Assembly (NCBI GenBank): GCA_018222965.1
Contig: JAAEZH010000039.1
Coordinates: forward strand, 1-50,798
Direction of reading: 5' to 3'
Source of the DNA: Bacteroidota bacterium
Lineage (GTDB): Bacteria; Bacteroidota; Bacteroidia; Chitinophagales; Saprospiraceae
Length of the DNA: 50,798 nt
The notes below the pieces were generated by a model that saw only the letters and a list, made by a program, of their open reading frames with translations, did not search any database and was not told the DNA's origin. Below are positions 14,900-24,288 of the stretch, one piece after another (within the stretch, counting starts at the first letter, position 1; each line of letters opens with the position of its first letter). The position numbers and the translations under genes were made by a program.

Positions 14900-15934
14900 A
14901 TGAAAAAGACTCTCATAATACTACTTTCACTGGCTTTGCCTTTTATCTGGAGTGCGTTGCGTATGCCGCAATCACAAATGTCCCTGGGTAAAGACAGTGA
15001 AGTCAATGATGTTTTAATGGCATTGGGAGACACGCCGCTTCCCCATCAACTGGATACTGATTTAGTTGGCGTTTCGGCGGAAGCCGGATACGAGTTGGTA
15101 CACAATGGAAAAACGGAAGGTCCTTCCGGGCAGACTACGGCTCGTGTGAGCAGGCATTTTGTGTGTACAAGCTGTCATAATATGAAGCCGGAAGATCCCG
15201 ATCTGTCGGTTTCTGATCCAGAGGCACGGTTGAAGTATGTGTCTGAAAACGGACTTCCCTTTTTACAGGGAACCACGCTCTATGGAGCTGTAAACCGCAC
15301 CGGTTTTTACAATGGCGATTATGACAAGAAGTACGGAGAACTGGTGGAACCGGCCAGGAATAATATCCGGGAAGCCATCAAGCTTTGTGCGGTAGAATGT
15401 GCACAGGGTCGTCCGTTGGAGCCCTGGGAAGTAGAGTCTGTTTTGGCTTATTTGTGGGATATACAACTAAAGCTGGATGATTTGCATCTATCTGAAAGGG
15501 AAATGCAGACACTCAATAAAGCGGTAAATGGAAATGGAGACAAAACGGCTGCCATTTCTATGTTGCACAGCAAATATCTTTCCGCTTCACCCGCAACCTT
15601 TGTTACGCCTCCGGAAGATCGAAAAGAGGGTTACGAAAGTGTTGAAACCGGAAATCCGGAAAACGGAAAGTTGATCTATGAGTTGAGTTGCCTGCATTGT
15701 CACGAAGATCAACGCTATGCGTTTTTTGAGTTGAACAATGCACAGACGACCTTCAGATTTATGAAGAAACATTTTCGGAAGTACACGCCTTATTCCGCTT
15801 ATCAGGTTGTAAGGTATGGTACTTCCCCGGTTCCGGGAAAGCGGGCATATATGCCCAATTATACGCTGGAGAAAATGAGTCATCAACAGGTGGAGGATCT
15901 CCGGGCGTATATAACACAGGAAGCAAAACGATGA
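14900..15934 (+). CDS. Diheme c-type cytochrome
   Basis: 344 residues with an N-terminal signal/anchor (ILLSLALPFIWSAL) and two haem sites: CTSCH at residues 89-93 and CLHCH at 264-268. Two further cysteines lie in KLCAVECAQGRPL (163 and 167), followed by EPWEVESVLAYLWD. The two-domain layout resembles that of diheme cytochromes such as SoxA or thiosulfate dehydrogenase, but no signature was clear enough for a named enzyme. It lies 21 bp after the DUF5777 gene and overlaps the next gene by 4 bp (ATGA), so the three are one transcription unit. Likely periplasmic electron carrier or oxidoreductase. Confidence 0.88.
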   Translation: MKKTLIILLSLALPFIWSALRMPQSQMSLGKDSEVNDVLMALGDTPLPHQLDTDLVGVSAEAGYELVHNGKTEGPSGQTTARVSRHFVCTSCHNMKPEDPDLSVSDPEARLKYVSENGLPFLQGTTLYGAVNRTGFYNGDYDKKYGELVEPARNNIREAIKLCAVECAQGRPLEPWEVESVLAYLWDIQLKLDDLHLSEREMQTLNKAVNGNGDKTAAISMLHSKYLSASPATFVTPPEDRKEGYESVETGNPENGKLIYELSCLHCHEDQRYAFFELNNAQTTFRFMKKHFRKYTPYSAYQVVRYGTSPVPGKRAYMPNYTLEKMSHQQVEDLRAYITQEAKR

Positions 15935-16383
15935 AAAACTACCTACTGACCACTCTTGTATCCTTTTTCTTTATTAGTGGCTTGTTTAGCCAGCGTGCCC
16001 TCAACGGGCTCTGGGTTGGTACGCTGACTCAGGGAGGAGAGACCTATGACGTAAAGCTTGTATTGAGCAAGGATGGTCGAAAACTCAAGGGTAGCTCATT
16101 GATTGTCCTGTCAGATACCTCTTATATTGAATTGCATCTCACCGGAATTTATCACGAAGATCGTTCGATGAACGTGTATGAAGTAGAGGTGCTCTATCCC
16201 GATCCGCCGGATGCCGAAGCCGGTTATTTTAAGCGGACTTACCAAATGCTGTATAAACGATCCTTCGACGATCACTTTTTGGAAGGGTGGTGGCAGGAAA
16301 GAGAAAAGTCGGCCACCGATGAAAAAAGACGCTTTGGGCGCATCTATCTGGAGAAGTCAAATGAGGATGTATCGGGCGCGTAA
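15931..16383 (+). CDS. Small secreted protein of the cytochrome cluster
   Basis: 150 residues with a signal peptide (MKNYLLTTLVSFFFISGLFSQ). The mature part starts LNGLWVGTLTQGGETYDVKLVL and continues as beta-strands, similar to the small lipocalin-like or 'GxWxGTL' extracytoplasmic domains of Bacteroidota; I do not recognise a named family. It has no haem motif. The start codon overlaps the stop of the diheme cytochrome (ATGA at 15931), which indicates translational coupling and a shared function. Confidence 0.75.
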   Translation: MKNYLLTTLVSFFFISGLFSQRALNGLWVGTLTQGGETYDVKLVLSKDGRKLKGSSLIVLSDTSYIELHLTGIYHEDRSMNVYEVEVLYPDPPDAEAGYFKRTYQMLYKRSFDDHFLEGWWQEREKSATDEKRRFGRIYLEKSNEDVSGA

Positions 16384-16435
16384 AAGTGTTGTTTTCTTAT
16401 TTTTAATAGAGCGTTTTCTCCTCTTTCATTTTTCG

Positions 16436-16443
16436 TACCTTTG
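16436..16443 (+). promoter_or_regulatory. -7 promoter element of glgB
   Basis: TACCTTTG, an exact TAnnTTTG match, 23 bp before the glgB ATG. TTTT at 16414-16417 is a weak -33 match at 18 bp. Confidence 0.5.
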
Positions 16444-16466
16444 GGCAGCCCTGCCCACATACAAAA

Positions 16467-18401
16467 ATGAATATGGCCAACGTACAATCCTTCAGTCTGC
16501 TGACAGAGTTTGATACTGAACTCTTCCGTGCAGGTAAGCATTTCAAACTTTACGAAAAGTTAGGCAGTCATCTTGTAGAGCACGAAGGCGTGCCCGGTAC
16601 TTATTTTGCGGTTTGGGCTCCCAATGCCGAACAAGTCTCCGTGATTGGTGATTTTAATTACTGGGACAAAGATGCTCATCCGCTTATGGCTCGGTGGGAC
16701 AGCTCGGGCATCTGGGAAGGTTTTATTCCTGATGTAGGGAAAGGAACGCTGTACAAGTACTGTGTTCAAACGAAGGATGGCCGATTGCTTCAGAAGGGAG
16801 ATCCTTTTGCCCGTTTTTGGGAAGTTCCTCCTAATACGGCTTCCATTGTCTGGGATGCAGATCATAAGTGGAAGGACAAGAAGTGGATGGAGAAACGAGG
16901 GGAGCACAATGATCCGGATAAGCCATTTTCGGTTTATGAGGTGCACATGGGCTCCTGGAAAAAGACCAATGGCAATTCCGCTTCTCTGAGTTATAAAGAA
17001 CTAGCCAAAGAACTGGTAGACTATGTATCGGATATGGGATTTACCCATGTAGAGTTTCTGCCGGTTATGGAGCATCCTTATTTTCCATCCTGGGGCTATC
17101 AGATAACAGGCTACTTTGCTCCGACCAGCCGTTTCGGTACACCGGAAGAATTTAAATACCTGGTGGATGCATTTCACCAGGCAGATATCGGAGTGATCCT
17201 GGACTGGGTGCCCTCCCATTTTCCGGAAGACGGTCATGGTTTGGGACAATTTGACGGTACGCATCTGTATGAGCATTCTGATCCACGCAAGGGTTTTCAC
17301 CCGGACTGGAAGAGCCTGATTTTTAATTATGGCCGTTTTGAGGTACGTAGTTTCCTGATTTCTAACGCACTGTTTTGGCTGGATGAATACCATGCCGACG
17401 GATTGCGGGTGGATGCGGTTGCTTCTATGTTGTACCTCGATTATTCCCGCGAGGAAGGAGAGTGGATACCCAATGAATTTGGAGGCCGGGAAAACCTGGA
17501 AGCTATTAGCCTGCTTCGGGAATTTAACGAAGCGGTATATCGGGAGTTTCCAACGGCGGTAACGATTGCTGAAGAAAGTACGGCATGGCCAGGAGTATCC
17601 AAACCTGCCTACGATGGCGGTCTTGGATTTGGTCAGAAGTGGATGATGGGCTGGATGCACGATACACTTACTTATTTCAAGTATGATCCGATCCATCGGC
17701 AGCATCATCAAAATGAGATCACCTTTAGTCTTGTTTATGCTTTTTCTGAAAATTTCATGTTACCCCTCAGCCACGATGAGGTCGTGCACGGGAAAGGATC
17801 ATTGATAGACCGAATGCCGGGCGATGAGTGGCAGCAATTTGCCAACCTGCGTCTAATGTTTGCTTATATGTATACCCATCCGGGCACAAAACTGCTCTTT
17901 ATGGGGGGCGAATTCGGACAAACTTCCGAGTGGAGTATTGAAACCGGACTGCCCTGGGAGCTTACTCAATACCGGGTGCATCAGGGCGTGCAAAAATTGG
18001 TTCGGGATCTCAATAAGATGTATAAAACAGAATCTGCGCTCACCGAACTTCAATTTTCGCCGGAAGGCTTTGAATGGATTGACCAGAGCGATCATGTTAA
18101 CTCCGTTATGATTTACATGCGGAAAGGGCATAAACCGGAGAATTCGCTGGTTGTGGTTTGTAATTTCACACCGGTTGTTCGAGAGAATTACAAGGTGGGC
18201 GTGCCCAAAGGAGGTGATTGGGAGGTTGTAATCAATTCTGATGATGCCAAATATGGCGGAAGTGATTCTGATCCTGGCGAATTGAAAAGTATCGAACTCA
18301 GTTGGCACGGTCGACCACATGCGCTCAATCTAAATCTGCCGCCATTAGGTGCTCTGGTTCTTAAACCGGCAGCAGCTAAGACCAAGAAGAAAGCAAAATA
18401 A
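16467..18401 (+). CDS. glgB: 1,4-alpha-glucan (glycogen) branching enzyme
   Basis: 644 residues, GH13/CBM48 architecture. It cuts alpha-1,4-glucan and rejoins the piece through alpha-1,6 bonds in glycogen synthesis. The N-terminal CBM48 domain is visible in YFAVWAPNAEQVSVIGDFNYW. The barrel starts at FSVYEVHMGSW. Catalytic residues are Asp316 in GLRVDAVASMLY (nucleophile), the Glu pair at 369-370 in AEESTAWPG (acid/base), and Asp437 in LPLSHDEVVHGKGS. A Lys/Ala tail (AAAKTKKKAK) ends it. It has its own -7 element and no other glycogen gene beside it; the pgi genes lie 6 kb downstream. Confidence 0.96.
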   Translation: MNMANVQSFSLLTEFDTELFRAGKHFKLYEKLGSHLVEHEGVPGTYFAVWAPNAEQVSVIGDFNYWDKDAHPLMARWDSSGIWEGFIPDVGKGTLYKYCVQTKDGRLLQKGDPFARFWEVPPNTASIVWDADHKWKDKKWMEKRGEHNDPDKPFSVYEVHMGSWKKTNGNSASLSYKELAKELVDYVSDMGFTHVEFLPVMEHPYFPSWGYQITGYFAPTSRFGTPEEFKYLVDAFHQADIGVILDWVPSHFPEDGHGLGQFDGTHLYEHSDPRKGFHPDWKSLIFNYGRFEVRSFLISNALFWLDEYHADGLRVDAVASMLYLDYSREEGEWIPNEFGGRENLEAISLLREFNEAVYREFPTAVTIAEESTAWPGVSKPAYDGGLGFGQKWMMGWMHDTLTYFKYDPIHRQHHQNEITFSLVYAFSENFMLPLSHDEVVHGKGSLIDRMPGDEWQQFANLRLMFAYMYTHPGTKLLFMGGEFGQTSEWSIETGLPWELTQYRVHQGVQKLVRDLNKMYKTESALTELQFSPEGFEWIDQSDHVNSVMIYMRKGHKPENSLVVVCNFTPVVRENYKVGVPKGGDWEVVINSDDAKYGGSDSDPGELKSIELSWHGRPHALNLNLPPLGALVLKPAAAKTKKKAK

Positions 18402-18428
18402 GGGGCCTGAGTTCTGGAAGAGTATTTG

Positions 18429-21068
18429 CTACTCTACTTTAAATCTTATAGAACTAACACTGCCTTTGCGCGGTTGGATTTGCAAAAGGTAGCTTCCTTT
18501 TTCCTCCGGTGCATTGAAGTACAGGTTGTTTTCTCCGGTAAGGAGCGGGATTACCTTTTGCCAAACCATAAGACTGGAGGCGTTAAAAATTCTAACCTGA
18601 ACAGTCTGATCTCTCGGACTTTGGACCTTCAGCAACTGTCTGCTGGCCGGAAGCAGGCTTCCGGCGGGAAGGCTCGCATCCAGGACTTCCGGTATAGTGC
18701 CTTTTTCAATTTCAAATTTCAACAGATATTGACATTGCATTGCATCCGTTACACTGACCTGATAGAGTCCGGCGGGCAAATCTTCTACGATTGGGCCCGT
18801 TTTGCCGTTGCTCCAGGCATATTGCTGAGGAGGTGTGCTTCCAATTAGATCGGATATGGCAATGGCACCATTGGGGTTGAAAGAATCGGTAGACGGGCTG
18901 ATTCCATAATTTACAAACAGGGGTTTCGGAGGGAGGATCTCAAAAGATTCTGTAGTCCGGCAGCCATTTGTATCGGTTATGGTTACAGCATAACTTCCTT
19001 CATGGAGATTGCCTATCCAGGGCGTAGCAGAACCGGTATTCCAATTATAGGTATATGGTGCAGACCCACCGCTGGTTTTAAAACTGATTGCGCCGTCATT
19101 TCCCCCCGGGCATTGAATCTGCCTTACATTCACATTGTGGAGGAACAGCACTCTGGGTTCTGCAACCACCAGGCTATCAACAACCAAAGGACATTTATTC
19201 TGGCTGGTAATGGTTACGGCATAGGTGCCAGGCAACAGATTGCTTAAATCTTCGGTAGTTTCGCCATTGCTCCAGGCGAAAGTAAACGGAGAGGCAGGAC
19301 CACTAATGTTCAAATCGATGGCTCCATCCTGATTGGAGAAACAACTTACATCAGAAATGTCGGCTTCAAAGATTTCAATGCCGGTATCCCACTTGATGCG
19401 AACTTCTCCGGCTGAAAACAGCACATTTGATCCACTCAAATTTTTTCGCAATACCTGAATGGGTGTTGGGAACTCTTCAAAGACAATTTGGGTAGTTTTG
19501 TCATCACCGCCCAGCGCTTTAAATCGGAGGCGGCAAATAACACTGCCATCGCGCAGGCGCGTCTTCCGACTGCCTTCTGTCGTATACCAGGCAACACTCA
19601 ACATTCCATCCTCTTCGGCACTGACCGAAAAACAATCATTATCAAACCCAGGGAGGTTAAAATCCTGCGCTTCCGCGAAAAAAAGAGATTCCGGATCCCA
19701 TTGAATGGAAAACTGAAAACCCCGCACATCATCAAATCCGGAGACCATAAGATCTACGAGGATGTCTTCATCGCCGCCACAGGTTTCTACTTCTCCAAGG
19801 GTGAATCCGGCATCAAGTAATACAGGCGGATCATTGGGGAAATCGGTTTCCTGCCAGACATCTCCTGTTTTGATAGCCTGAAAATCTACTTCATTTTGGT
19901 CTGAAGTGAGATTGTTAATACGGATAAACTCATCGGGAATGCGCCTTAGGGGAGCGAGTCCGTAGGGCCAGCCGGTATCGGCCGGTAAAAAGCGCCAGAC
20001 TCTTTCGGAGCGCAATCCGCCGCGTGCCAGTATCAGGTTGCGGATCATTTCGAGATCCGTTTGATCGAGTTTGCCGGAGCGGTCAATATCAGCAGCCAAT
20101 TCTCTCCAGGGCTCTTCGAAGGGTTCTCCGGAATCCAACCTTTTTTGGAGTCCGATGAGATCTAATACGGTTAGCTCTTCTTCGGGCGGTCCGTCAAAGC
20201 TTGGCCGGACTATAAAGTCTTTACCCGGTTGAATGTTGGCCAGCGAGTAATAACCTTGTTGGTCGGATCTAACGGAAGCTCCTTCAATAGCAGATGGAAA
20301 AATAATGCCCTCCACGGGTCTGCCGTCGGGCCGCATGATTCTTCCGGATACATTCCTTGCTTCTATATCAATGGGAATGAGAAATCCGCCACTGCCACCT
20401 GCATTAAGGTCTTCCAGATCAAACTCGGCATAATAGAGGTCTGGTCTCCAGGGTACTGCTTCTGCTTTCAGCGTGTCGCGCAAGGGGACGTATTTTGCTC
20501 GCATGGATTCAGGCCGTGAGCTAAAGGGGTGGACGCTATTCCCCGTAAGGGCATAAAACAGCAATTCGCCCCGTTGTTTGTCTTCGAGCCCGATTTGATC
20601 GAGCCCGGCCAGGAGGTCCTGATAGTCTTTTGAGGAATAATAAAAACGCACCCGTATCGGTTGGTAAATGGGTTTGGCTTTGTCGATCCGCCAATAGCGA
20701 TTCATGGTGAGCCAGATACCTTTTTCCACATAGCTGGCTCCGGAAAGGTCATTAGCTGTTTGGCCATAACCAACGAGCAATCCGCTGGTGATTTTCAGGT
20801 CTCCTTCCAGCGATCCAATATCCTGACCAGCCAGTTTTAGAGACAGGAGGATAATATTTGATTCTTCGTTGTAAAAGTGGGTCCAGCCATCAATGGTTCG
20901 GAGGCTGGCATTAGCCTGTACCAGTTTGCCTCGATCCTGTAGGACATCCCAGTCTGGTGCCTGGAGTTTTGTCTGGGCCTGAATGTCCATTCGCGTAAGC
21001 AGGAAAAAAGCAAAAAAGAGGATCAATCCCGGTGTATAGGTTTTGTATGTCGGTCCTGGCATGTTCAT
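18429..21068 (-). CDS. Large surface protein with dockerin, cohesin-like and SprB repeats
   Basis: About 879 residues from the preferred ATG at 21068; the open frame up to 21140 begins with GTG. A signal segment (LILFFAFFLL, then IQAQ) is followed, in numbering from 21140, by a carboxypeptidase-regulatory-like fold (264-317), a dockerin-like pair (about 321-372, with DIDRSGKLDQTDLEMIRNL), a cohesin-like domain (about 452-560, with VSGFDDVRGFQFSIQWDPESL), three SprB-type repeats (about 590-810, with ITDTNGC-like ends), and a C-terminal domain (825-903, ending GSYLLQIQPRKG) of T9SS sorting type. It is probably exported by T9SS and attached to the cell surface, as an adhesin or scaffold. Transcription converges on glgB. 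Confidence 0.85.
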   Translation of the reverse strand: MNMPGPTYKTYTPGLILFFAFFLLTRMDIQAQTKLQAPDWDVLQDRGKLVQANASLRTIDGWTHFYNEESNIILLSLKLAGQDIGSLEGDLKITSGLLVGYGQTANDLSGASYVEKGIWLTMNRYWRIDKAKPIYQPIRVRFYYSSKDYQDLLAGLDQIGLEDKQRGELLFYALTGNSVHPFSSRPESMRAKYVPLRDTLKAEAVPWRPDLYYAEFDLEDLNAGGSGGFLIPIDIEARNVSGRIMRPDGRPVEGIIFPSAIEGASVRSDQQGYYSLANIQPGKDFIVRPSFDGPPEEELTVLDLIGLQKRLDSGEPFEEPWRELAADIDRSGKLDQTDLEMIRNLILARGGLRSERVWRFLPADTGWPYGLAPLRRIPDEFIRINNLTSDQNEVDFQAIKTGDVWQETDFPNDPPVLLDAGFTLGEVETCGGDEDILVDLMVSGFDDVRGFQFSIQWDPESLFFAEAQDFNLPGFDNDCFSVSAEEDGMLSVAWYTTEGSRKTRLRDGSVICRLRFKALGGDDKTTQIVFEEFPTPIQVLRKNLSGSNVLFSAGEVRIKWDTGIEIFEADISDVSCFSNQDGAIDLNISGPASPFTFAWSNGETTEDLSNLLPGTYAVTITSQNKCPLVVDSLVVAEPRVLFLHNVNVRQIQCPGGNDGAISFKTSGGSAPYTYNWNTGSATPWIGNLHEGSYAVTITDTNGCRTTESFEILPPKPLFVNYGISPSTDSFNPNGAIAISDLIGSTPPQQYAWSNGKTGPIVEDLPAGLYQVSVTDAMQCQYLLKFEIEKGTIPEVLDASLPAGSLLPASRQLLKVQSPRDQTVQVRIFNASSLMVWQKVIPLLTGENNLYFNAPEEKGSYLLQIQPRKGSVSSIRFKVE

Positions 21069-21256
21069 GTTTGGGAGCGGGAATGTTTTTTGACAGCTGC
21101 TGGCGGGCTGTCTGCATGCAATAAATCGGTTCCTTTTCACAAAGATAAGTATTCAGGATAAGAGCTGGGTAGGAATTGATGTTTCGGTTTTAATCAGGAA
21201 GTTGTTTAATAATGGCTGCTGAGATTCTGAGAATTGAATTTTCATTCCAGTTGAGG

Positions 21257-21298
21257 CTTTTTTAGAGCCGCATAGCAGCGCTACGGGGCGAAAAAAAG
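21257..21298. repeat. Imperfect long hairpin
   Basis: CTTTTTT (21257-21263) pairs with AAAAAAAG (21291-21298) outside an imperfect stem with TAGC/GCTA at its tip. The U-run lies on the 5' arm on either strand, so it is not a normal terminator; it may be a palindromic repeat element. Nothing else was seen in the gap 21141-21375. Confidence 0.35.
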
Positions 21299-21375
21299 TA
21301 AAAAGTGGGATGGAAAGGCTTTTTCAGGAGCCAGTGAGCTATTTTTAAACAACTTCAGAAAGCAACAGGCTTAAA

Positions 21376-22716
21376 TCATGCTTTTACTTTGGTATGTACA
21401 ATACGTACGCGGGAGAGGAGCAGGGTGCCAAGCAGAAAAAAGACGGTTAGGGCGAGTATGCTGTTGCGCATGCCGCCCGTAAGGTGCTCGATAAATCCAA
21501 AGGAGAAGGTGCCGAGTACGATGGCTACTTTTTCGAGTATGTCGTAAAAACTGAAATAACTGGTCGTGTCTTCGGTGTTTTTGGGGATCAGTTTGGAGTA
21601 GGTGGAGCGGGAAAGGGATTGAATGCCTCCCATGACCATGCCCACGGTGGCAGCTACCGCATAGAACTGGCCTTTTTCTGTAACAAAATAAGCCGTCAGA
21701 CAAATGAGTATCCAGATGGTCAACATGATTAGGAGAGAAGGTTTGTTGCCGATCTTTTTGGAAACAAAAGCAAAGAGGTAGGCGCCTCCGATTGCTACCA
21801 CCTGGAGCAGTAGAATAACACCGATCATTTCTGTTGTGGCGAGTTCCAACTCTTTTTCCGCAAAAGTGGTCGCGAGAAACAGCACGGTTTGTACACCGGC
21901 ACTGTAAAAGAAAAAGGAAAATAAGAAGCGCTTGATGTTGCCTTCCTGTTTGATTACGGCCCAGACTTTGCGCAATTCCTGCCAGCCTTTTCGAATCAGG
22001 TTTTCGGTGTTTACGGATTTTTCCTGCCTGGGCAGTCGGGTGAAAGGAATGATGGCAAAACCGATCCACCATAGTCCCACCATCACGAAAGCCAGTCGGA
22101 TGGCCAGAGAATCCTGTTGGATGCCAAACCATTCGGGTTTCATGATGATTATCAGGTTAATAATCAGGAGGATTACGCTGCCGATGTAACCGAAGGAAAA
22201 ACCTTTGGCACTAACCCGGTCATACTGGTCTTCTGAAGCAATTTCGGGCAGGTAGGAGTTGTAAAAAACGAGTCCTCCCGCAAAACCAATAGTGGCCAGC
22301 ATAAAAGCTCCGGTCCCCAATAGTAATTGTTGGTTGTTGGCCAGCTGAGTGGCTGTATCAGACATGCCTTTAAAAAAGAAAAGCGAGATACAGGCCGTGG
22401 ATCCCAAAATGGTGAAGAAGCGCAAAAAGCGCATTTTTCGACCTCCATAATCTGCTATGCCCGAAAGCAAAGGAGAAAAGACGGCCAGCAGGAGATAGGC
22501 AGCCGAAATCGCATAGGCATACAAGGAACTATTGGATACCTGCCAGTTTCCGATCTGGATCAGATCATCCGTGGCACTGATGAAATAAGCCGGAAAAATG
22601 GCAACAGAAATTACCAGGGCATAGGAAGAGTTGGCGCAATCGAAAAATGCCCAGGCATTAATGGTTCGTTTGTTATTTAGCGGCTGGCTGGTAGAAAGGG
22701 TTTCCTTGACAGGCAT
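21376..22716 (-). CDS. UMF1-family major facilitator transporter (Atg22-like)
   Basis: 446 residues from the ATG at 22716, the usual length for this family, with about 12 transmembrane helices. INAWAFFDCANSSYALVISVAIFPAYF is the family opening (cf. 'AWxxYDWANSAYxxVI'), and SGIADYGGRKMRFLRFF is the loop 2-3 motif of MFS transporters. SRSTYSKLIPKNTEDTTSYFSFYDILEK is the conserved region near helix 10. Related eukaryotic Atg22 proteins export amino acids; bacterial substrates are unknown. The 89-residue extension to 22983 overlaps the start of the rimK-type gene and has no hydrophobic or family character, so it is rejected. Confidence 0.9.
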   Translation of the reverse strand: MPVKETLSTSQPLNNKRTINAWAFFDCANSSYALVISVAIFPAYFISATDDLIQIGNWQVSNSSLYAYAISAAYLLLAVFSPLLSGIADYGGRKMRFLRFFTILGSTACISLFFFKGMSDTATQLANNQQLLLGTGAFMLATIGFAGGLVFYNSYLPEIASEDQYDRVSAKGFSFGYIGSVILLIINLIIIMKPEWFGIQQDSLAIRLAFVMVGLWWIGFAIIPFTRLPRQEKSVNTENLIRKGWQELRKVWAVIKQEGNIKRFLFSFFFYSAGVQTVLFLATTFAEKELELATTEMIGVILLLQVVAIGGAYLFAFVSKKIGNKPSLLIMLTIWILICLTAYFVTEKGQFYAVAATVGMVMGGIQSLSRSTYSKLIPKNTEDTTSYFSFYDILEKVAIVLGTFSFGFIEHLTGGMRNSILALTVFFLLGTLLLSRVRIVHTKVKA

Positions 22717-22841
22717 ATCTTGGGTTTGTGCGGGTAAGATAAGTGATTCCGATCGGAATGGGGTATTCGTGTGGATGGTGTACTGGTAAATGGTGAATAG
22801 GCTTCTCTGGTTCCAAAATTCAGAAATTCGTACATTAGGGC

Positions 22842-23750
22842 ATGCGTATGATAGTACTTTCCCGCGGGATAGGTCTTTACTCGACCCAAAGCCTGTTACG
22901 AGCTGGATATCGCCGGGGCCATGAAATGGATGTGGTAGATCATTTTCATTGCAGCTTGCTGCTGGAAGGGAAGAAACGCACACTCGTTTATCAGGGTAGT
23001 CCGCTCTCGGGAGTAGATGCCGTTATACCGCGTATTGGAGCTTCCGTAACTTTTGAGGGAGCATCTGTGATCCGGCAATTTGAAGGACTGAGTGTTTATA
23101 CGCTGATGCGTTCAGACGCCTTGCTGCGCGCTCGGGATAAATGGCGGTCGCTACAATTGCTTGCGGCTGCCGGGGTGCCGGTACCCCGCACTTTTTACCT
23201 TAGCCGGACAGAAGATCTCCATGTGATGATCGAGCGCATTGGCGGACTGCCGGTTGTGATCAAGTTGCTGGAATCGACACATGGAGCCGGGGTGATTTTG
23301 GCCGATCGCCTGGATACTGCCAAGTCGGTGGTTGAGGCATTTATACGTACCAAACAACGCCTGATTGTCCAGGAATTTATTGAAGAATCGAAAGGGGCTG
23401 ATGTGCGTGCCCTGATCGTGGGCGGCCAAATTGTTGCATCCATGAAGCGGCAGGCAATGGAGGGGGATTTTCGATCTAATCTGCACCGGGGAGCCACCGC
23501 TGTACCCGAACCCCTGACAGAAGAAGAGGAAAAAATCGTTCGTCGGGCTACCCGTATTATGGGCTTGGCTGTAGCCGGTGTGGATATCCTGCGCTCAAAA
23601 GACGGTCCGCTGGTTATTGAAGTTAATGCTTCTCCCGGCCTGGAGGGGATAGAAACGACAACCGGTATAGACATTGCCGGCAAGATCATTGAGTATGTAG
23701 AACGCAGTGCCCGAAAGTTTGCTTCTTATAACCAACACCGCAAAAAGTAG
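22842..23750 (+). CDS. RimK-type alpha-L-glutamate ligase (ATP-grasp)
   Basis: 302 residues. RimK-type opening MRMIVLSRGIGLYSTQSLLRA, the middle FEGLSVYTLMRSDALLRARDKWRSLQLLAAAGVPVPRT, and the ATP-grasp fold with PVVIKLLESTHGAGVILA, LIVQEFIEESKGADVRALIVGG and the metal site PLVIEVNASPGLEGIE. RimK adds glutamates to the C-terminus of ribosomal protein S6; others in the family ligate amino acids to different acceptors, so the substrate is inferred. It is divergent from the UMF1 transporter. A TACATTAG sequence (22831-22838) lies only 3 bp before the ATG and may be a -7 element. Confidence 0.9.
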   Translation: MRMIVLSRGIGLYSTQSLLRAGYRRGHEMDVVDHFHCSLLLEGKKRTLVYQGSPLSGVDAVIPRIGASVTFEGASVIRQFEGLSVYTLMRSDALLRARDKWRSLQLLAAAGVPVPRTFYLSRTEDLHVMIERIGGLPVVIKLLESTHGAGVILADRLDTAKSVVEAFIRTKQRLIVQEFIEESKGADVRALIVGGQIVASMKRQAMEGDFRSNLHRGATAVPEPLTEEEEKIVRRATRIMGLAVAGVDILRSKDGPLVIEVNASPGLEGIETTTGIDIAGKIIEYVERSARKFASYNQHRKK

Positions 23751-23756
23751 GGCTGG

Positions 23757-24131
23757 TCACCAGCCGCTATCTCCCGGATAAAAAGCATCTTTATAGTAGG
23801 TAATCTGGTGTGAATCCCCTTGCAACAAGACTTCTACCAGGTCATAGCGCACTTCCCAATCGTGTCCGACTTCCGCACAATAATGGAAAGCGGCTTGAGC
23901 AATGCGCTGCTCCTGCGCCTTGCTTAAAAAGGTGCCTGGTGAGCCAAAATACTTTTTGGAACGGGTCTTGACCTCTACAAAAATCAGGGTTTGTTCCTCT
24001 CGAAGGATCAGGTCAATTTCGTTTCTGCCCGCCCGCCAGTTGGATTCCAGCAGGGTCATGCCTTTTTTCTTCAGAAATTGGGCTGCCAGCGTTTCTCCTC
24101 TTTTTCCTTTTTCCTTTCTGTTTTCGCTCAT
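23757..24131 (-). CDS. yraN: YraN-family (UPF0102) putative endonuclease
   Basis: 124 residues, the normal family size. It has the restriction-endonuclease-like fold: KGKRGETLAAQFLKKKG, then NWRAGRNEIDLILREEQTLIFVEVKTR, giving the E-x(n)-D-x(n)-ExK arrangement (EIDLI, VEVKTR), and KAQEQRIAQAAFHY after it. Genes of this family are common near rnhB or 16S methylase genes in many bacteria; their cellular role remains uncertain. It is convergent with the rimK-type gene, with a 6-bp gap. Confidence 0.93.
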   Translation of the reverse strand: MSENRKEKGKRGETLAAQFLKKKGMTLLESNWRAGRNEIDLILREEQTLIFVEVKTRSKKYFGSPGTFLSKAQEQRIAQAAFHYCAEVGHDWEVRYDLVEVLLQGDSHQITYYKDAFYPGDSGW

Positions 24132-24242
24132 ACGGGCAAGTTACAGGAGCAAACTCGCATTTGACCGAGGCGAGCCGGGTAAAGTAAATATGAAATCTTT
24201 AAAAATTCGCTGAAAAGCGCAAAATCACTTTCCGGCAAATTG

Positions 24243-24250
24243 TATCTTCG
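24243..24250 (+). promoter_or_regulatory. Possible -7 element before pgi
   Basis: TATCTTCG, one base from TAnnTTTG, 38 bp before the pgi ATG. No clear -33 element. Confidence 0.35.
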
Positions 24251-24288
24251 CCGCATAGCCTGCCAGATTAGACCCAAAACTATTTCCT

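Noticed and set aside
22717-22983. N-terminal extension of the UMF1 transporter
   Set aside because: It overlaps the start of the rimK-type gene on the other strand and lacks family character; the Met at 22716 begins the homologous region.
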